Source of the DNA: Cercospora beticola
Taxonomy: Eukaryota; Ascomycota; Dothideomycetes; Mycosphaerellales; Mycosphaerellaceae
Direction: 5' to 3'
Assembly (NCBI RefSeq): GCF_033473495.1
Contig: NC_088936.1
Span: forward strand, 1,612,001 to 1,676,000
DNA: 64,000 nucleotides
Shown here: piece after piece, positions 11,441-21,312 of the stretch
How positions within the stretch are numbered: position 1 is the stretch's first letter
How the letters are laid out: every line of letters starts with the position of its first letter
Made by a program: the position numbers and the translations under genes
Notes under the pieces: generated by a model
What the model saw: only the letters and a program-made list of their open reading frames with translations
What the model was told of the DNA's origin: nothing
Databases searched by the model: none

Positions 11441-13459
11441 TCAGACCTGAAGCATCTTTGCCACAGCCGTTGGCGGCGGGGCATTATCCAACGATGCATA
11501 ACTAGCGATCAGGCTGGAGCTGTACGCGGCCAAGTCCGCAGACGCAGTTGGAGGCAATGAGTAATCAGCCGGGTTTGCAGTGTGCGTTGTGTTCGCATTG
11601 CCCGTGGTCGTCAAATTCGCAGTCACAGGCTCCGCGCCGTCTGACATGGCGAGACCGCTAATGACACGCTCGAACATGGCGAGAGATGGTCCTGGCTGGT
11701 AATACGGGATCTCATGGCCGGCCTCGTAGATGCGCGTGAAGCTGAAGTTGCCGTATTCGCGAGTCTCGCCTGCTTGGACCTTGCCAGGTCCCCAAACAAA
11801 CGGCTCATAGCCTGCGGCATTGAACTCTTTGGTATAGGTGTAGTTGACCTCTTTGCTCACAGCTTCGCCACCGAACCAGTTGCAGATGTAGTCTATAGAC
11901 GAGAGTCAGTTTGGCAGCTTTTATTCATGATATCTCCGAACTTACCAGCATCGCCATACATGAGCGCGACGCGGACGCCGCTGTTCAAGATCTCTTCCAA
12001 GTCTTCGAGGAAGTTCGGGTAGATGTAATCGCCTGTGGATTGAAATCTGCGAGTACATATTAGGACGTGCCTCAAGAGACGCAATTGCCAGAAGTGCTTA
12101 CTGAAAGTAGATGTCAGTGTTGCTAGTTGTGTAGTTCAGGCTAACACCAATAGCGTTTTGGATCTTGGCCTGGTTCAGGTAGTCTCCGAAGTATGACTCG
12201 GGCGTGGGATCAGCACTAGGGTGACGGCTGCGAAAATGTCAGTAGATGTCTACGGCATGCGCTTGCGTCCACACTCACATATCATAAGTGCCTCTGTCGC
12301 CGTAAGCATAGTACAGGCTTTCCACATTGTCTCTGCACATGTTGCCTGCCTCTGCGCAGATGGCAGCAACTGCAGGCTGCGAGGTGGCAGCATAGGTAAT
12401 CTTGCCGTTAACGAGACCACCGGGGATGCCCTGTGCGGATGCTATACATCCATCGATTTGCGCCTTGCAGCCGTTTACCATGTTCGTCGCAAACTTGGCG
12501 TAGTTGTATACTGTGTCGTTGTAGACTTGGATGCCGTACGTGTTGTTTACAGCAAACTCAGGATAGTAATCGATTTGGATCTTCTCCGAAATGATGGCGT
12601 TGATGAGTCCCAGACTCCTGAAGTTCAAGTGGTATCCCGGCAAAGTGCCATTGGCAATCTTGTCATTCTGCTCGGAAAAGTACCGGAAGAAAGATGGTCC
12701 GTAATGTCCTCCATACGACTCTGTCCAGAGATTGAAGTTCTTTGGCTGATCAGCTGTAACATTGGCGAAAGAAGGCAAAGCGCTCAGGAAGCCTTGGAAG
12801 ACATGCCAAGCACCAATAGCAGCAAGATCGGTGGTATCGATTTCGCCCTCTCTGATCGGGTCGAGGATAGGCCAGGTGCCCGTGGAGTTGTATACGCCCC
12901 CCAGTTCTGTGCTGTTCAGGAAAGTGCCAGTGTAGTTGGCGTACGTGCCTTGTTCTTCGCCTTGGTTCGAGAAACTGACTCCGACCGGCTGACTGAGGAA
13001 GAGCATGTTCGATACCTCATTCCAGCTGTACGGATTGAGTACCGAAGTTAGATTCTCAGTGATTCGGCACGGTCCAAGTTCCTCAAAGAGGCCAATCAGC
13101 GAGTCACTACCAGGTCCTCCATTGAGCCACAGGGTTAAGTCATCATTCGCTGGGTCCCTTCTCGATTCGAAAAACCAGAAGAAGACATGTACGTTTGGTG
13201 CAATATCGATGTACCCGGAATACGAGTTGACACCAGGTGTAGTCTCACACACTCCTTCCTTTCCTGGCTCTTTGTATCGGATTGTGACGTTCGTGGGCGT
13301 TGTGAACGATTTCACGTCGGTAGCGTTGGCAGGAAAATATTGTCGCTTAACGTTCTGCCATTTCGAGTGTGCGTGGAATTCCTTTCCCAACGATGCCGTT
13401 GCAACAGAGGCTGTAGCGGCCAACAGACCCAGTTTGGACAAAAGTGATTTGCCCAACAT
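11441..13459 (-). CDS. secreted serine carboxypeptidase (peptidase family S10)
   Basis: Four exons on the minus strand: 13459-12279, 12227-12102, 12046-11946 and 11892-11441, about 619 aa. I place the start at 13459 because a signal peptide begins there (MLGKSLLSKLGLLAATASVATAS); an in-frame ATG at 13555 would put 32 polar residues before it. The oxyanion/substrate motif LNGGPGSDS is present. Catalytic Ser248 lies in ESYGGHYGP, Asp468 in MYGDADYICNW and His529 in EAGHEIPYYQP, so the triad is complete. Many N-glycosylation sequons (NXT/S) fit a secreted glycoprotein. The C-terminus is a Thr/Ala/Ser-rich tail. It removes C-terminal residues from peptides, in the vacuole or outside the cell; secretion is favoured. 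It ends 176 nt from the convergent MFS gene. Confidence 0.92.
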
Positions 13460-13664
13460 TGTATCAGGAAGGCGTCGCACTGACGCCGCGGATGCTGTGT
13501 CGAACTCTTCCTGTGGTAACGCGACAAGAGGCGTTTCTTGCGGTGAAGTGGACAATTGATATGTAGACGTGAAGTGGCTGGAGAAAACCCGGTGGATGAA
13601 AAGAAAGTTCGCTCAGAGCGCCAGGTACATGGATCGGAGGCTCTGTGAACGGGATCGCGTCGGG

Positions 13665-13673
13665 GTATTTATG
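13665..13673 (-). promoter_or_regulatory. TATA-like element of the carboxypeptidase gene
   Basis: The minus strand reads CATAAATAC about 206 nt upstream of the chosen ATG, in an otherwise GC-rich promoter. Pattern evidence only. Confidence 0.3.
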
Positions 13674-14973
13674 ATTTGAGCTGTGTCAAGCAAATAGGCA
13701 AGCCAGCATGCGTCCCGACAATCGCATATTCACCTGCTTCTTCTGGTAAGACGTAGGACATGGTTTTGCCGCGTTCAGGATGCGTGCTGTGCTGAGATGC
13801 TGCCGCGATGTTGCAGTCTAACGGTGCAGATGCTCGTACTGAGTGACGTTGTCATGCAAGTGAGTGGGGCTCGGAAAGCAAGAGAGCTTGGAGAGCTGCC
13901 CGTCTGGTACAAGATCGATCAGCCAAGACCGTCAAGCATGCGAAGGTGCGAGGGTGCACGGTCAAGGTTTTTGCTTGGGAAGCTTGCCGCACAGCCGCGA
14001 CATGCATCGAAGACTGGGCCGGATAAGATATGACATGGCTCATCCTGAGCAGTGGCTGGTAGTGCACGCCCGCGATGGACAGTGCGATGTGTTGTTGGAG
14101 CGAGCGCCTTTCCTGCTCGCCACGTTGAGCAACATGAGCTCTGTGCTGGTCGGCCCGGTCGAAGTGATATCGTAGCTACCAGTGAATTTCACATCATCTA
14201 TCATGCATTGTTTGCGGGATCGAGACACCATCGTAAGAGGGAACTGCAACTCAACGCGATTGCCGTCCCGTCCAGCGTTGCCTCGCCACGATCCGGCTCC
14301 CGGAGTCATGCCCGTACTAGGTTCGATGTCCAGAGTCGCCTGATTGTGCCCTCTCAATGCAAGTCAACATTGCATGGATGCTACCACGTAGCGTATGCAC
14401 GCTCCGGACGTTGATCGGAGTTTGCGAAATCGCGCACTTGGAGGAACGGCCAAGCATCTCCTCGATGCGCTCGAATGTGCGGTGAGGACATTGCATCTCT
14501 ATCGTGGAACGGAGGCGTTTCTTGAGCGAGGTGCGTGACAGGAAGTGCTTGCGGCTGTAGGACCGGGCGAGGATGCTCTCGCGATTATTGTTGTTGGGCA
14601 AACAGATTGCGCGGTTGCCTTGCAATATCCCGCATCGTGTGCCATGCAGTGGTGATTACGGCGTGATTTGTCTGTCGCGCTCGAAGTGGTGTTGAAGGCT
14701 GGTAGAAGGTGTAGTGTGAAGTTGGGTCGGACATGATGGCCATCTGCATGATGACCATGTGGCACACGGCTGACCAGCCATGTCTGCAGGAACGCGCCAC
14801 GTTTGCGGTTTGCGCTGTTCGATGCTTGCTGGGCCTGCATAGGAAACAGTGTTCGACTTACCCGAGACGTTCTTGCTGTGTCAAAGCGACAGCCAAAGCG
14901 CAGTGGAGGAGACAAGAAGTGGAGGAGACAAGAAGCAAGCGGAGGAATGTTGAAATGCCAATGTTCTTGCTGT
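13674..14973. other. intergenic region
   Basis: Both flanking genes lie on the minus strand. Many short overlapping frames are present, none with a signal peptide or domain. I see nothing further. Confidence 0.4.
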
Positions 14974-15722
14974 CTATTCATCAATCGGCTGCTCCCTCTC
15001 CCACTTGCCTCTGGGTTGCTTGTACAGCAGCCAGGCTTTGTTGGCGATGTTGTCTGGACTCAAATTCTTCGCGTCGGGCGACACCACGCCGCCAACACTG
15101 AGCAGCGCCACGTGCACATCTTCGCCATACTTGTTGTGCAACGACAGCACGAGGGCGCGCTGAGCAGACTTCACCATGGACAGCGACACCAGATCGTACA
15201 CGGGCTCTTTCCACAGCTGCGTGGTCGACGTCACGAAAAAGGACGGCGAGCGGTCTTCAGCCTTGACTTGTTGCAGCTTGGGAATGGCCCACAGCGCTGT
15301 CTCGTACAACGCGAGATTCGTGAGCTGTGCAATGTCAGTCCTTGTTCCCATCGGTCTTGCGCCACGCCGCAACTCACCCGGAAATCCTGCTCGATGGCAC
15401 TGACATCCTCCTCGAGTGGCGGCTTGCCTGCCACTCTCGCGGCGTTGAACAGCACGCACTCGAGCTCTCCATACCCTTCAATCTCACCCAGCGTCTTCTT
15501 CAAGGCATCAAGGTCCGAGATATCGCAGGCCCATGTTTTCACCTGGCAGCTGTAGCCACGCTCCTGGATGCTGTCAAGCACTTTGTCTTGGTCTTCTTTC
15601 AGCCGCTCTGCATTGCGCGAGACCAGCGCGATGTGGGTGAAGCCCCGCACTGAGAATGCCTGCGCGACTGCGACTCCGATACCTGGGCCGGAGCCCAACA
15701 CGACCAATGTTCTGCCAGGCAT
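14974..15722 (-). CDS. SDR-fold protein without the catalytic Tyr
   Basis: Two exons on the minus strand: 15722-15378 and 15324-14974, joined in phase 0, about 231 aa. The N-terminus is a clear Rossmann nucleotide-binding fold: VVLGSGPGIGVAVAQAF, then SRNAERL, an acidic CDISD after strand 4, and VLFNAARVAG in place of the usual NNAG. In the active-site region a Ser occurs in FVTSTTQLW, but where YxxxK is expected the sequence is LSMVK, so Lys is present and Tyr is replaced by Leu. The protein therefore binds NAD(P) or a nucleotide but may not be a normal dehydrogenase. It is shorter than typical SDRs (about 250 aa). It diverges from the NTF2-like gene across 319 bp, suggesting joint control. 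Confidence 0.82.
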
Positions 15723-16041
15723 GATTCTACGTGTCGCTCGATCTTGGAGTATTTCACAGACTGGAGTGTATTCCAGATCCTGCTTGCTGGCTACCTCGGA
15801 GATTACACCGGCCAAGGCTGAAGTGACCTCCCAACGGCGCGCAGCTCGACGTTTTTTGCTTTTCTTCTCTAGTGACGATCGTCAGGTGGTGTGACGAGAT
15901 GCAGCTCTCCTTTCGATGTCTCAAGAGGGATACGAGAAATTCAACACGACCTGCACCAGAAATAAGTATGAGAAGAGGTTCAGCAGAGGAATAGCACGAT
16001 GAGAGCATGAACCTCCTGCGCACAATCGACAAGCTCCAGCC
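15723..16041. promoter_or_regulatory. shared divergent promoter region
   Basis: This 319-bp gap separates the start codons of the SDR-fold gene (minus) and the NTF2-like gene (plus), so both promoters must lie here or overlap. No consensus operator was recognised. Confidence 0.4.
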
Positions 16042-16529
16042 ATGACGAAGTCCCCACAGCGCCTGACGGCCGAGGCCTTGGTCGACGCTTTCAACCGAAT
16101 GGACATTGATGCGATCATATCTTATCGCCATCAAGATTGCCTCAGACACATATTGCCAGCTGCGCTCGGCCACAAGGCGCAAACCAACGATGAGTATCGC
16201 AAATCGCTCCAAGCTCTGAAACCCATCTTTCACAATTTCACCCTGCTGGTACACGATCTTGTGGAAGACAAAGAAGCACGCCGACTGTGCATCTACTCAA
16301 CTGCACGAGCTGATACGCTTGCTGGCGAGTATGTACACAATTGCCATTTGCCAAATGAGCTGAATCGGAACTGACCGCTCGCAGATATGTGAACGAGTAC
16401 ATGTGGACGCTGGACTTTGATCAATGCGGCCAGCAGATCATCAAATGGACTGAATTTGTCGATGCCAATGTCAACCGGGATTTTTGGCCAAAACTGCAGG
16501 AGGCAATGAATCGGTATCACAAGGCTTAG
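16042..16529 (+). CDS. NTF2-like / SnoaL-like small protein
   Basis: Two exons: 16042-16328 and 16385-16529, joined as GE-YVNEYMW, about 143 aa. It opens with a helix (LTAEALVDAFNRMDIDAI) followed by a pattern of a conserved Arg/His segment, a FHNFTLLVHDLV strand, ARRLCIYSTARADT and a final YMWTLDFDQCGQQIIKWTEFVD strand pair. That is the cone-shaped alpha+beta barrel of the NTF2/SnoaL superfamily, common in fungal metabolic clusters as small cyclases, isomerases or ligand-binding proteins. No catalytic residues can be assigned. It is transcribed divergently from the Tyr-less SDR, so the pair may act on one substrate; this is inference. Confidence 0.75.
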
Positions 16530-17026
16530 ACTGCAGCACAAGAACAATGTTTACTCATCTGGAGCTCGTGGTACCAACCCGATCACGTTCGACTGCACGA
16601 CATGCAACGGAAATCTTCCACCACTCCTCTCAGACAACGCAACAAATGTTTGACATGGCGCAAGGACCCACAATGTTCAGTGTCTGGATGCCAAGCAACC
16701 AGGTCGGCCGGACGTAACTGCACGCTGTCAGCACAGCGGAATCTTGCCGGCCAATCAGAGCACGATTTCACTCAGGTATATCCGATGCTTACACAGACTT
16801 CCGTCTGCCGGCACTTCACCACCAGGATAGGGTGTGCATATGGAATATTCTGGGCATCGCACGACATCAAGGAGGCTCGTGGAGGATATAAGATAATATA
16901 AAGAGTGGTGACTGAATCTCAAATCCTAACATCACCAACTACAACAACATCAGTTCCACACTCCTGCACCAGCACGACTCAGGCCGCAATTGCAACGACC
17001 AATACCAACATCAACTGAACATCAGA
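16530..17026. other. intergenic region upstream of the NmrA-like gene
   Basis: About 500 bp, holding an AT-rich TATA-like block near 16887 and a CA-rich, pyrimidine-ending leader just before the next ATG. Confidence 0.4.
16887..16902 (+). promoter_or_regulatory. TATA-like block
   Basis: TATAAGATAATATAAA lies about 125 nt upstream of the NmrA-like ATG, followed by a CA-rich leader. A plausible core promoter, by pattern only. Confidence 0.4.
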
Positions 17027-17899
17027 ATGGCATACCAAAACATCGCCGTCGCTGGAGCCACTGGCAATCTGGGCCCGAGTGTCGTGAATGCTCTTGTAGA
17101 CGCTGGTCTTACTGTTACTGTCCTTTCCAAGAGCGGCAAAACCGACAAACTTCCATCTTCTGTCAAGACAGTGAAGACCGATTACAGCAGCCAATCATTC
17201 ACCGATGCCTTCAAAGGACAAGACGCCGTCGTCAGTCTGCTCCCGAATCACGACGGCCAGCCACCCCTGATCGATGCTGCAATCGAAGCCGGAGTCAAGT
17301 TCTTCCTGCCTTCCGAGTTCGGATCGGATATCGCCGGCAGCGCGAAGATTGCTGCGCTCCCTGTCTTTGCTGGCAAGGTGAAGACACAGGAGTACCTCAA
17401 GAGCAAGCAGGATAAGATTAGCTATGCTTTCGTCGTCAACGGACTTTTCCTGGACTGGGGCATTGGCGCGGGCTTCAATGTCAACCTAAACGGTCCAACA
17501 CGGGTCATTGACGGCGGCAACGACAAGCATAGCACGACTACACTCGAAGATGTCGGAAAGGCTACGGTCGCCATTCTCAAGAACCCGGACCAATTTAAGA
17601 ACCGCGCTGTATACATCCAGAGTGCTGCTGTTAGCCAAAATGAGCTCATTGCGATCGCGGAGAAGAAGGGGAAGTCTATTCAACGAGTCGAAGCAACCAC
17701 TGAGCAGATCGAGACGGATGCCTGGGCAAAGATCAAGAACGGCACCGCTGAGCTACCGACTTTCCTTGACTTCATCGCTCTATCCGCCCTCAGTACACCA
17801 TACGGCAACAACTGGAGCGCCAAGAACGACAATGAACTCGTCGGTATCAAGGAGAAGACTCAAGAGGAGCTCGAGCAGATTGTCGCTCAATTTGTGTGA
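17027..17899 (+). CDS. NmrA-like / isoflavone-reductase-like NAD(P)-binding protein
   Basis: Single exon of 290 codons. The N-terminus has the atypical-SDR glycine motif VAGATGNLGPSVVNAL, with TVLSKSGKTDKLPS as the segment that reads the cofactor phosphate. FKGQDAVVSLLP, AAIEAGVKFFLPSEFGSD and KVKTQEYLKSKQDKISYAFVVNG follow the NmrA family order; Lys in the KVKTQEYL segment sits where the isoflavone-reductase catalytic Lys lies. STTTLEDVGKATVAIL is the usual C-terminal substrate-side segment. Members are cytosolic and act either as NADPH-dependent reductases or as redox-sensing regulators. Codon use is strongly biased to C-ending codons, suggesting good expression. Its neighbours are the SnoaL-like gene and the FMN dehydrogenase on the same strand. 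Confidence 0.9.
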   Translation: MAYQNIAVAGATGNLGPSVVNALVDAGLTVTVLSKSGKTDKLPSSVKTVKTDYSSQSFTDAFKGQDAVVSLLPNHDGQPPLIDAAIEAGVKFFLPSEFGSDIAGSAKIAALPVFAGKVKTQEYLKSKQDKISYAFVVNGLFLDWGIGAGFNVNLNGPTRVIDGGNDKHSTTTLEDVGKATVAILKNPDQFKNRAVYIQSAAVSQNELIAIAEKKGKSIQRVEATTEQIETDAWAKIKNGTAELPTFLDFIALSALSTPYGNNWSAKNDNELVGIKEKTQEELEQIVAQFV

Positions 17900-18544
17900 A
17901 CGATAGAAATTTAGCCGACGGCCATGATCAACTAATGGAGCACCTTTTCAGTAGCGAGCATATTTTGCTAAAGTGTCATCTGAGACCATTCCATTTCACT
18001 CAGGACCGCGTTTTAGCTTTGAAAACTCGCCAAAACATTTCTGACAACTTCACTCCGCCGCGTAAGCAGCAAGCTCCCCTGGTTAGTCCTGCTCGCAGCA
18101 CGTCAAAATGGCGCGATCTTGTTCGCAATAGGGGAATTCGTGCCTCAGAGGAAGTTGTACTTCTGGCGCAGTAGCTGCCATCGATGACTGAGTTGTATCA
18201 GGTACGACGGGTAGGGACCATCGTGATGAAAGTCCACAGCTGTTTAGCTTCAATATCTTGCCAACTCCATCGTACTATAATATTCGCAAAATCGTGCCTG
18301 AAGCAACTCTGCACTTCTCGGCTCCTCAATTCGGCAGTCGGACGAATGGTGTGGCGGGGGTGGAGAAAGCGCCCGAGACGAGGGTCGACATCATCAACAC
18401 CAGGATCCCAAGACCAATCGTTCTTCGGCAATTGGTGCTGAGATCATATACCACAGAAAACATATCCTGCACAACCAGAAACATTAAGTGATTTCGAGAC
18501 ATTGACAAGGTCGATCAGGACGATAAAGTAGAGCTATCATCAAG
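17900..18544. other. intergenic region
   Basis: 645 bp between two plus-strand genes. No coding or repeat signal is recognised. Confidence 0.4.
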
Positions 18545-20143
18545 ATGGGGCAAGGCGACAAGGTATCCGTGGCGGAAATAACAAAACATTCTTCAGCAGA
18601 GGATTGCTGGGTCGTGGTTAATGGCAAAGTATATGACTTGTCAAAGGTGATCATATGCCTCAATGAATTAAATCAGAGATGAGGCTAACAGGGCAATAAA
18701 AGTTCGCTCCCGAACACCCTGGCGGTCCAGAAATGATTTGGAAATATGCAGGCAAAGACGGCACAGAAACCTACAACCAATACCACAGCGCCAAACTCAT
18801 CGAATCCGAGCTTCCAGATTCCGCCAAACTTGGCGATCTAGATGAAAGCACTATCACAGAAAGCTGGACGGAAGCCCAAAAGGAAGAAACGACATCTAAA
18901 CCTTTAGATCCCAACGAACGACCTCCCCTCTCAACTCTCATCAACCTCGATGACTTCGAACGTGCATTCGAGAAAGCTGGATCCAAGAAAGCTTGGGCTT
19001 ACATCTGGGGCGCTTCAAACGACCTACTCAGTCTCAACGCCAACAAATCCTGGTGGGGGAAACTCTGGTTCAGACCTCGTGTGATGCGAAATGTACGAGA
19101 TATCAACACGAAAATGACCATGCTGGGCTGCGAAGTCAACATGCCAGTTTGGATCTGTCCAATGGGTATCGCAAAGACAGCAGGACCCGAAGGTGAAGCC
19201 GCTTTAGGAGCTGGAGCCGCAGCGAGCGGGATCATCCATTGTATGAGCACGACGGCGAGTATGAGTATCGAAGATATTCTAGCGAGTGTCCCGAGCGATT
19301 ATCCGTATTTCTTCCAAGTGTACGTTGATCGACAACGACATAAGACAGAAGCGACGTTGAAGAAGGTGGATAAGCTGGATCAGATTAAGGCGATTTTCGT
19401 TACGGTGGATTTGGCGGTTGTGAGTAAGAGAGAAGCGGATGAGAGGCTGTTGGTTTCGGAGACTACGTCAGTCTATGCCAATGGAGCGAAGTCTGGGACT
19501 GATAAGAAGGGTGGTGGATTGGCGAGGACGACGGGAAGTTTTATCGATTGGGCGTTGTGTTGGGAGGATATTCCGTGGATGCGGAAGTTTACTTCGAAGC
19601 CGATTGTCGTGAAGGGAATTCAGTCTGCGGCTGATGCGAAGAAGGCGTTGGAGATGGGGTGTGCGGGGATTGTGGTGTCGAATCATGGTGGGAGAGCGTT
19701 GGATAATTCGCCAGGGACGATTCTTATTTTGCTGGAGCTGAAGAGAGATTGCCCGGAAGTCTTCGACAAGATGGAGGTGTTCATCGATGGAGGCGTGCGA
19801 AGAGGAAGCGATGTGGTCAAGGCTATTTGCATTGGTGCGAGAGGCGTCGGTGTCGGCAGGCCATTCCAGTGCGCTGTGTTGTACGATAAGGAAGGTGTCG
19901 AGCATGCTGCTTCCGGTAAGTGTCTCTCGCCGCTTGCATCTACTGCTGTTTTTGCTGACGCTCTTTACAGTCTTGCAAGACGAAGTGGAAACTGCGATGC
20001 GACTTTGTGGCATCACAGATCTCAACGAGGTACGGGGCGACTTGTCATATCTGAATACTCGCGAGCTCGAGCAGCTCTTACCTCCTCGACCACTTACCAA
20101 GTCTTGGTTCTCGTGGGGAAGCACAAGGCAATCAAAGTTGTAG
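18545..20143 (+). CDS. cytochrome b5 - FMN alpha-hydroxyacid dehydrogenase (CYB2-like)
   Basis: Three exons: 18545-18646, 18703-19915 and 19971-20143, about 495 aa. Residues 1-90 form a cytochrome b5 domain with the heme ligand motif HPGG (His39) and a second His in YNQYHSAK. Residues about 110-480 are the FMN TIM barrel: MPVWICPMGIAK, FFQVYVDR, KPIVVKGIQ, the active-site SNHGGRALD (His about 362), and DGGVRRGSDVVKA with GVGRPF binding the FMN phosphate. Flavocytochrome b2 oxidises L-lactate and passes electrons to cytochrome c. Here no mitochondrial presequence is visible, and SNHGGRQLD of classical enzymes reads SNHGGRALD, so the substrate may be another 2-hydroxyacid. Exon 1 is very short (34 codons). 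Sense composition shifts from C-rich to G-rich along exon 2. Confidence 0.9.
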
Positions 20144-20275
20144 AAGTAACGATGTTTCGTATAGACAATGTACAGGATGTGTCCACTACTTGCAGCTCAG
20201 GCTGCGACCTCTGTCTACACCAAGGGTGTCTTCAGTCTTCATGCATGTAATCAGTGGCTTGATCCTGCCTCGTCT

Positions 20276-21312
20276 CTACTGCCACTTCTCTCCTGTGATC
20301 TTCTCGTATGCCTCGCGATACTTGCTCGCTGTCTCCTTCGCAACCTCATCGGTCATACTCACGCCGTCCTTGCCTTTCAGCCCCGAGTTCGTGAGCCAGT
20401 CGCGGAGATACTGCTTGTCATAGCTCGATTGGCCCTTGCCAACTTCGTATTTGTTCTTAGGCCAGAAACGCGAGCTGTCTGGTGTGAGCACCTCGTCAAT
20501 GAGGACAATCTCCTTCGTCTCTGGGTCAAGACCAAACTCGAACTTGGTATCGGCAATTATAATGCCACGCTCCTCAGCGTAATCGCGAGCCTACAGACCA
20601 GGATGTCAGCATTATATCACATAGGTGTCGGCTTTGACGAAGAGTTCACTTACCATCTCGTAGATCTTCAGACTCGCCTCCTCAACCTTCTTTGCCACCT
20701 CCTCGCCGACAATCTCGATCGCCTTCTGCTTCGAGATGTTCTCATCGTGCTCTCCCTGCTCAGCTTTGGTGCTTGGAGTCCATAGAGGCTTCTCGAGCTT
20801 CTGGCTCTCTTGCAAGCCAGCAGGCGCAGGCATGCCATGCACTGTGCCTGACTTCTTGTACTCAGACCAGGCGCTGCCAGTGATGTAGCCACGGACGATC
20901 GACTCGAGCGGAATGACCGGCACGCGATTGACCTGCATGCTTCGCTTCTCAAGCTGTGGAGCGAGGTTTGATGGGACCGATGCGGGCAACTGTGTTGATT
21001 TGAGGTGTGTCTTGAGTTCTGGAAAGTGCTTGCTGATCAATGAGAACCAGTGCGCAGACAACTGCGTGAGCAATGCGCCTTTGTTGGGAACGCCCTGTAC
21101 ACAAATCAACATCTAATATGAGTTGCATTTCAAGCACAAGGGTGAGTACTTACATTGGTCAGTATCACATCATATGCCGAGATGCGATCTGTTGCGACGA
21201 AGAGCAGAGTCTGGTCGTCGACCTCAAAGATCTCGCGGACCTTGCCACTCGCGATCTTCTTCAAGCCAACGCTCTTCTCGTCGATTATGGTAACGACTTC
21301 TGCGGAAGACAT
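20276..21312 (-). CDS. ADE1: phosphoribosylaminoimidazole-succinocarboxamide synthase (SAICAR synthetase)
   Basis: Three exons on the minus strand: 21312-21154, 21094-20654 and 20590-20276, both junctions in phase 0, about 304 aa, against about 306 in yeast Ade1. The enzyme ligates CAIR to aspartate with ATP in de novo purine synthesis, in the cytosol. Diagnostic segments are [10 protein letters not shown] near the N-terminus, [30 protein letters not shown], the signature [19 protein letters not shown], and [13 protein letters not shown] with [14 protein letters not shown] in the last exon, which line the nucleotide and substrate sites. Its 3' end faces the FMN dehydrogenase 3' end across 132 bp. 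A housekeeping gene with no visible oddity. Confidence 0.96.

Noticed and set aside
13460..13555. Upstream in-frame start for the carboxypeptidase
   Set aside because: It would place 32 polar residues before a clear signal peptide.
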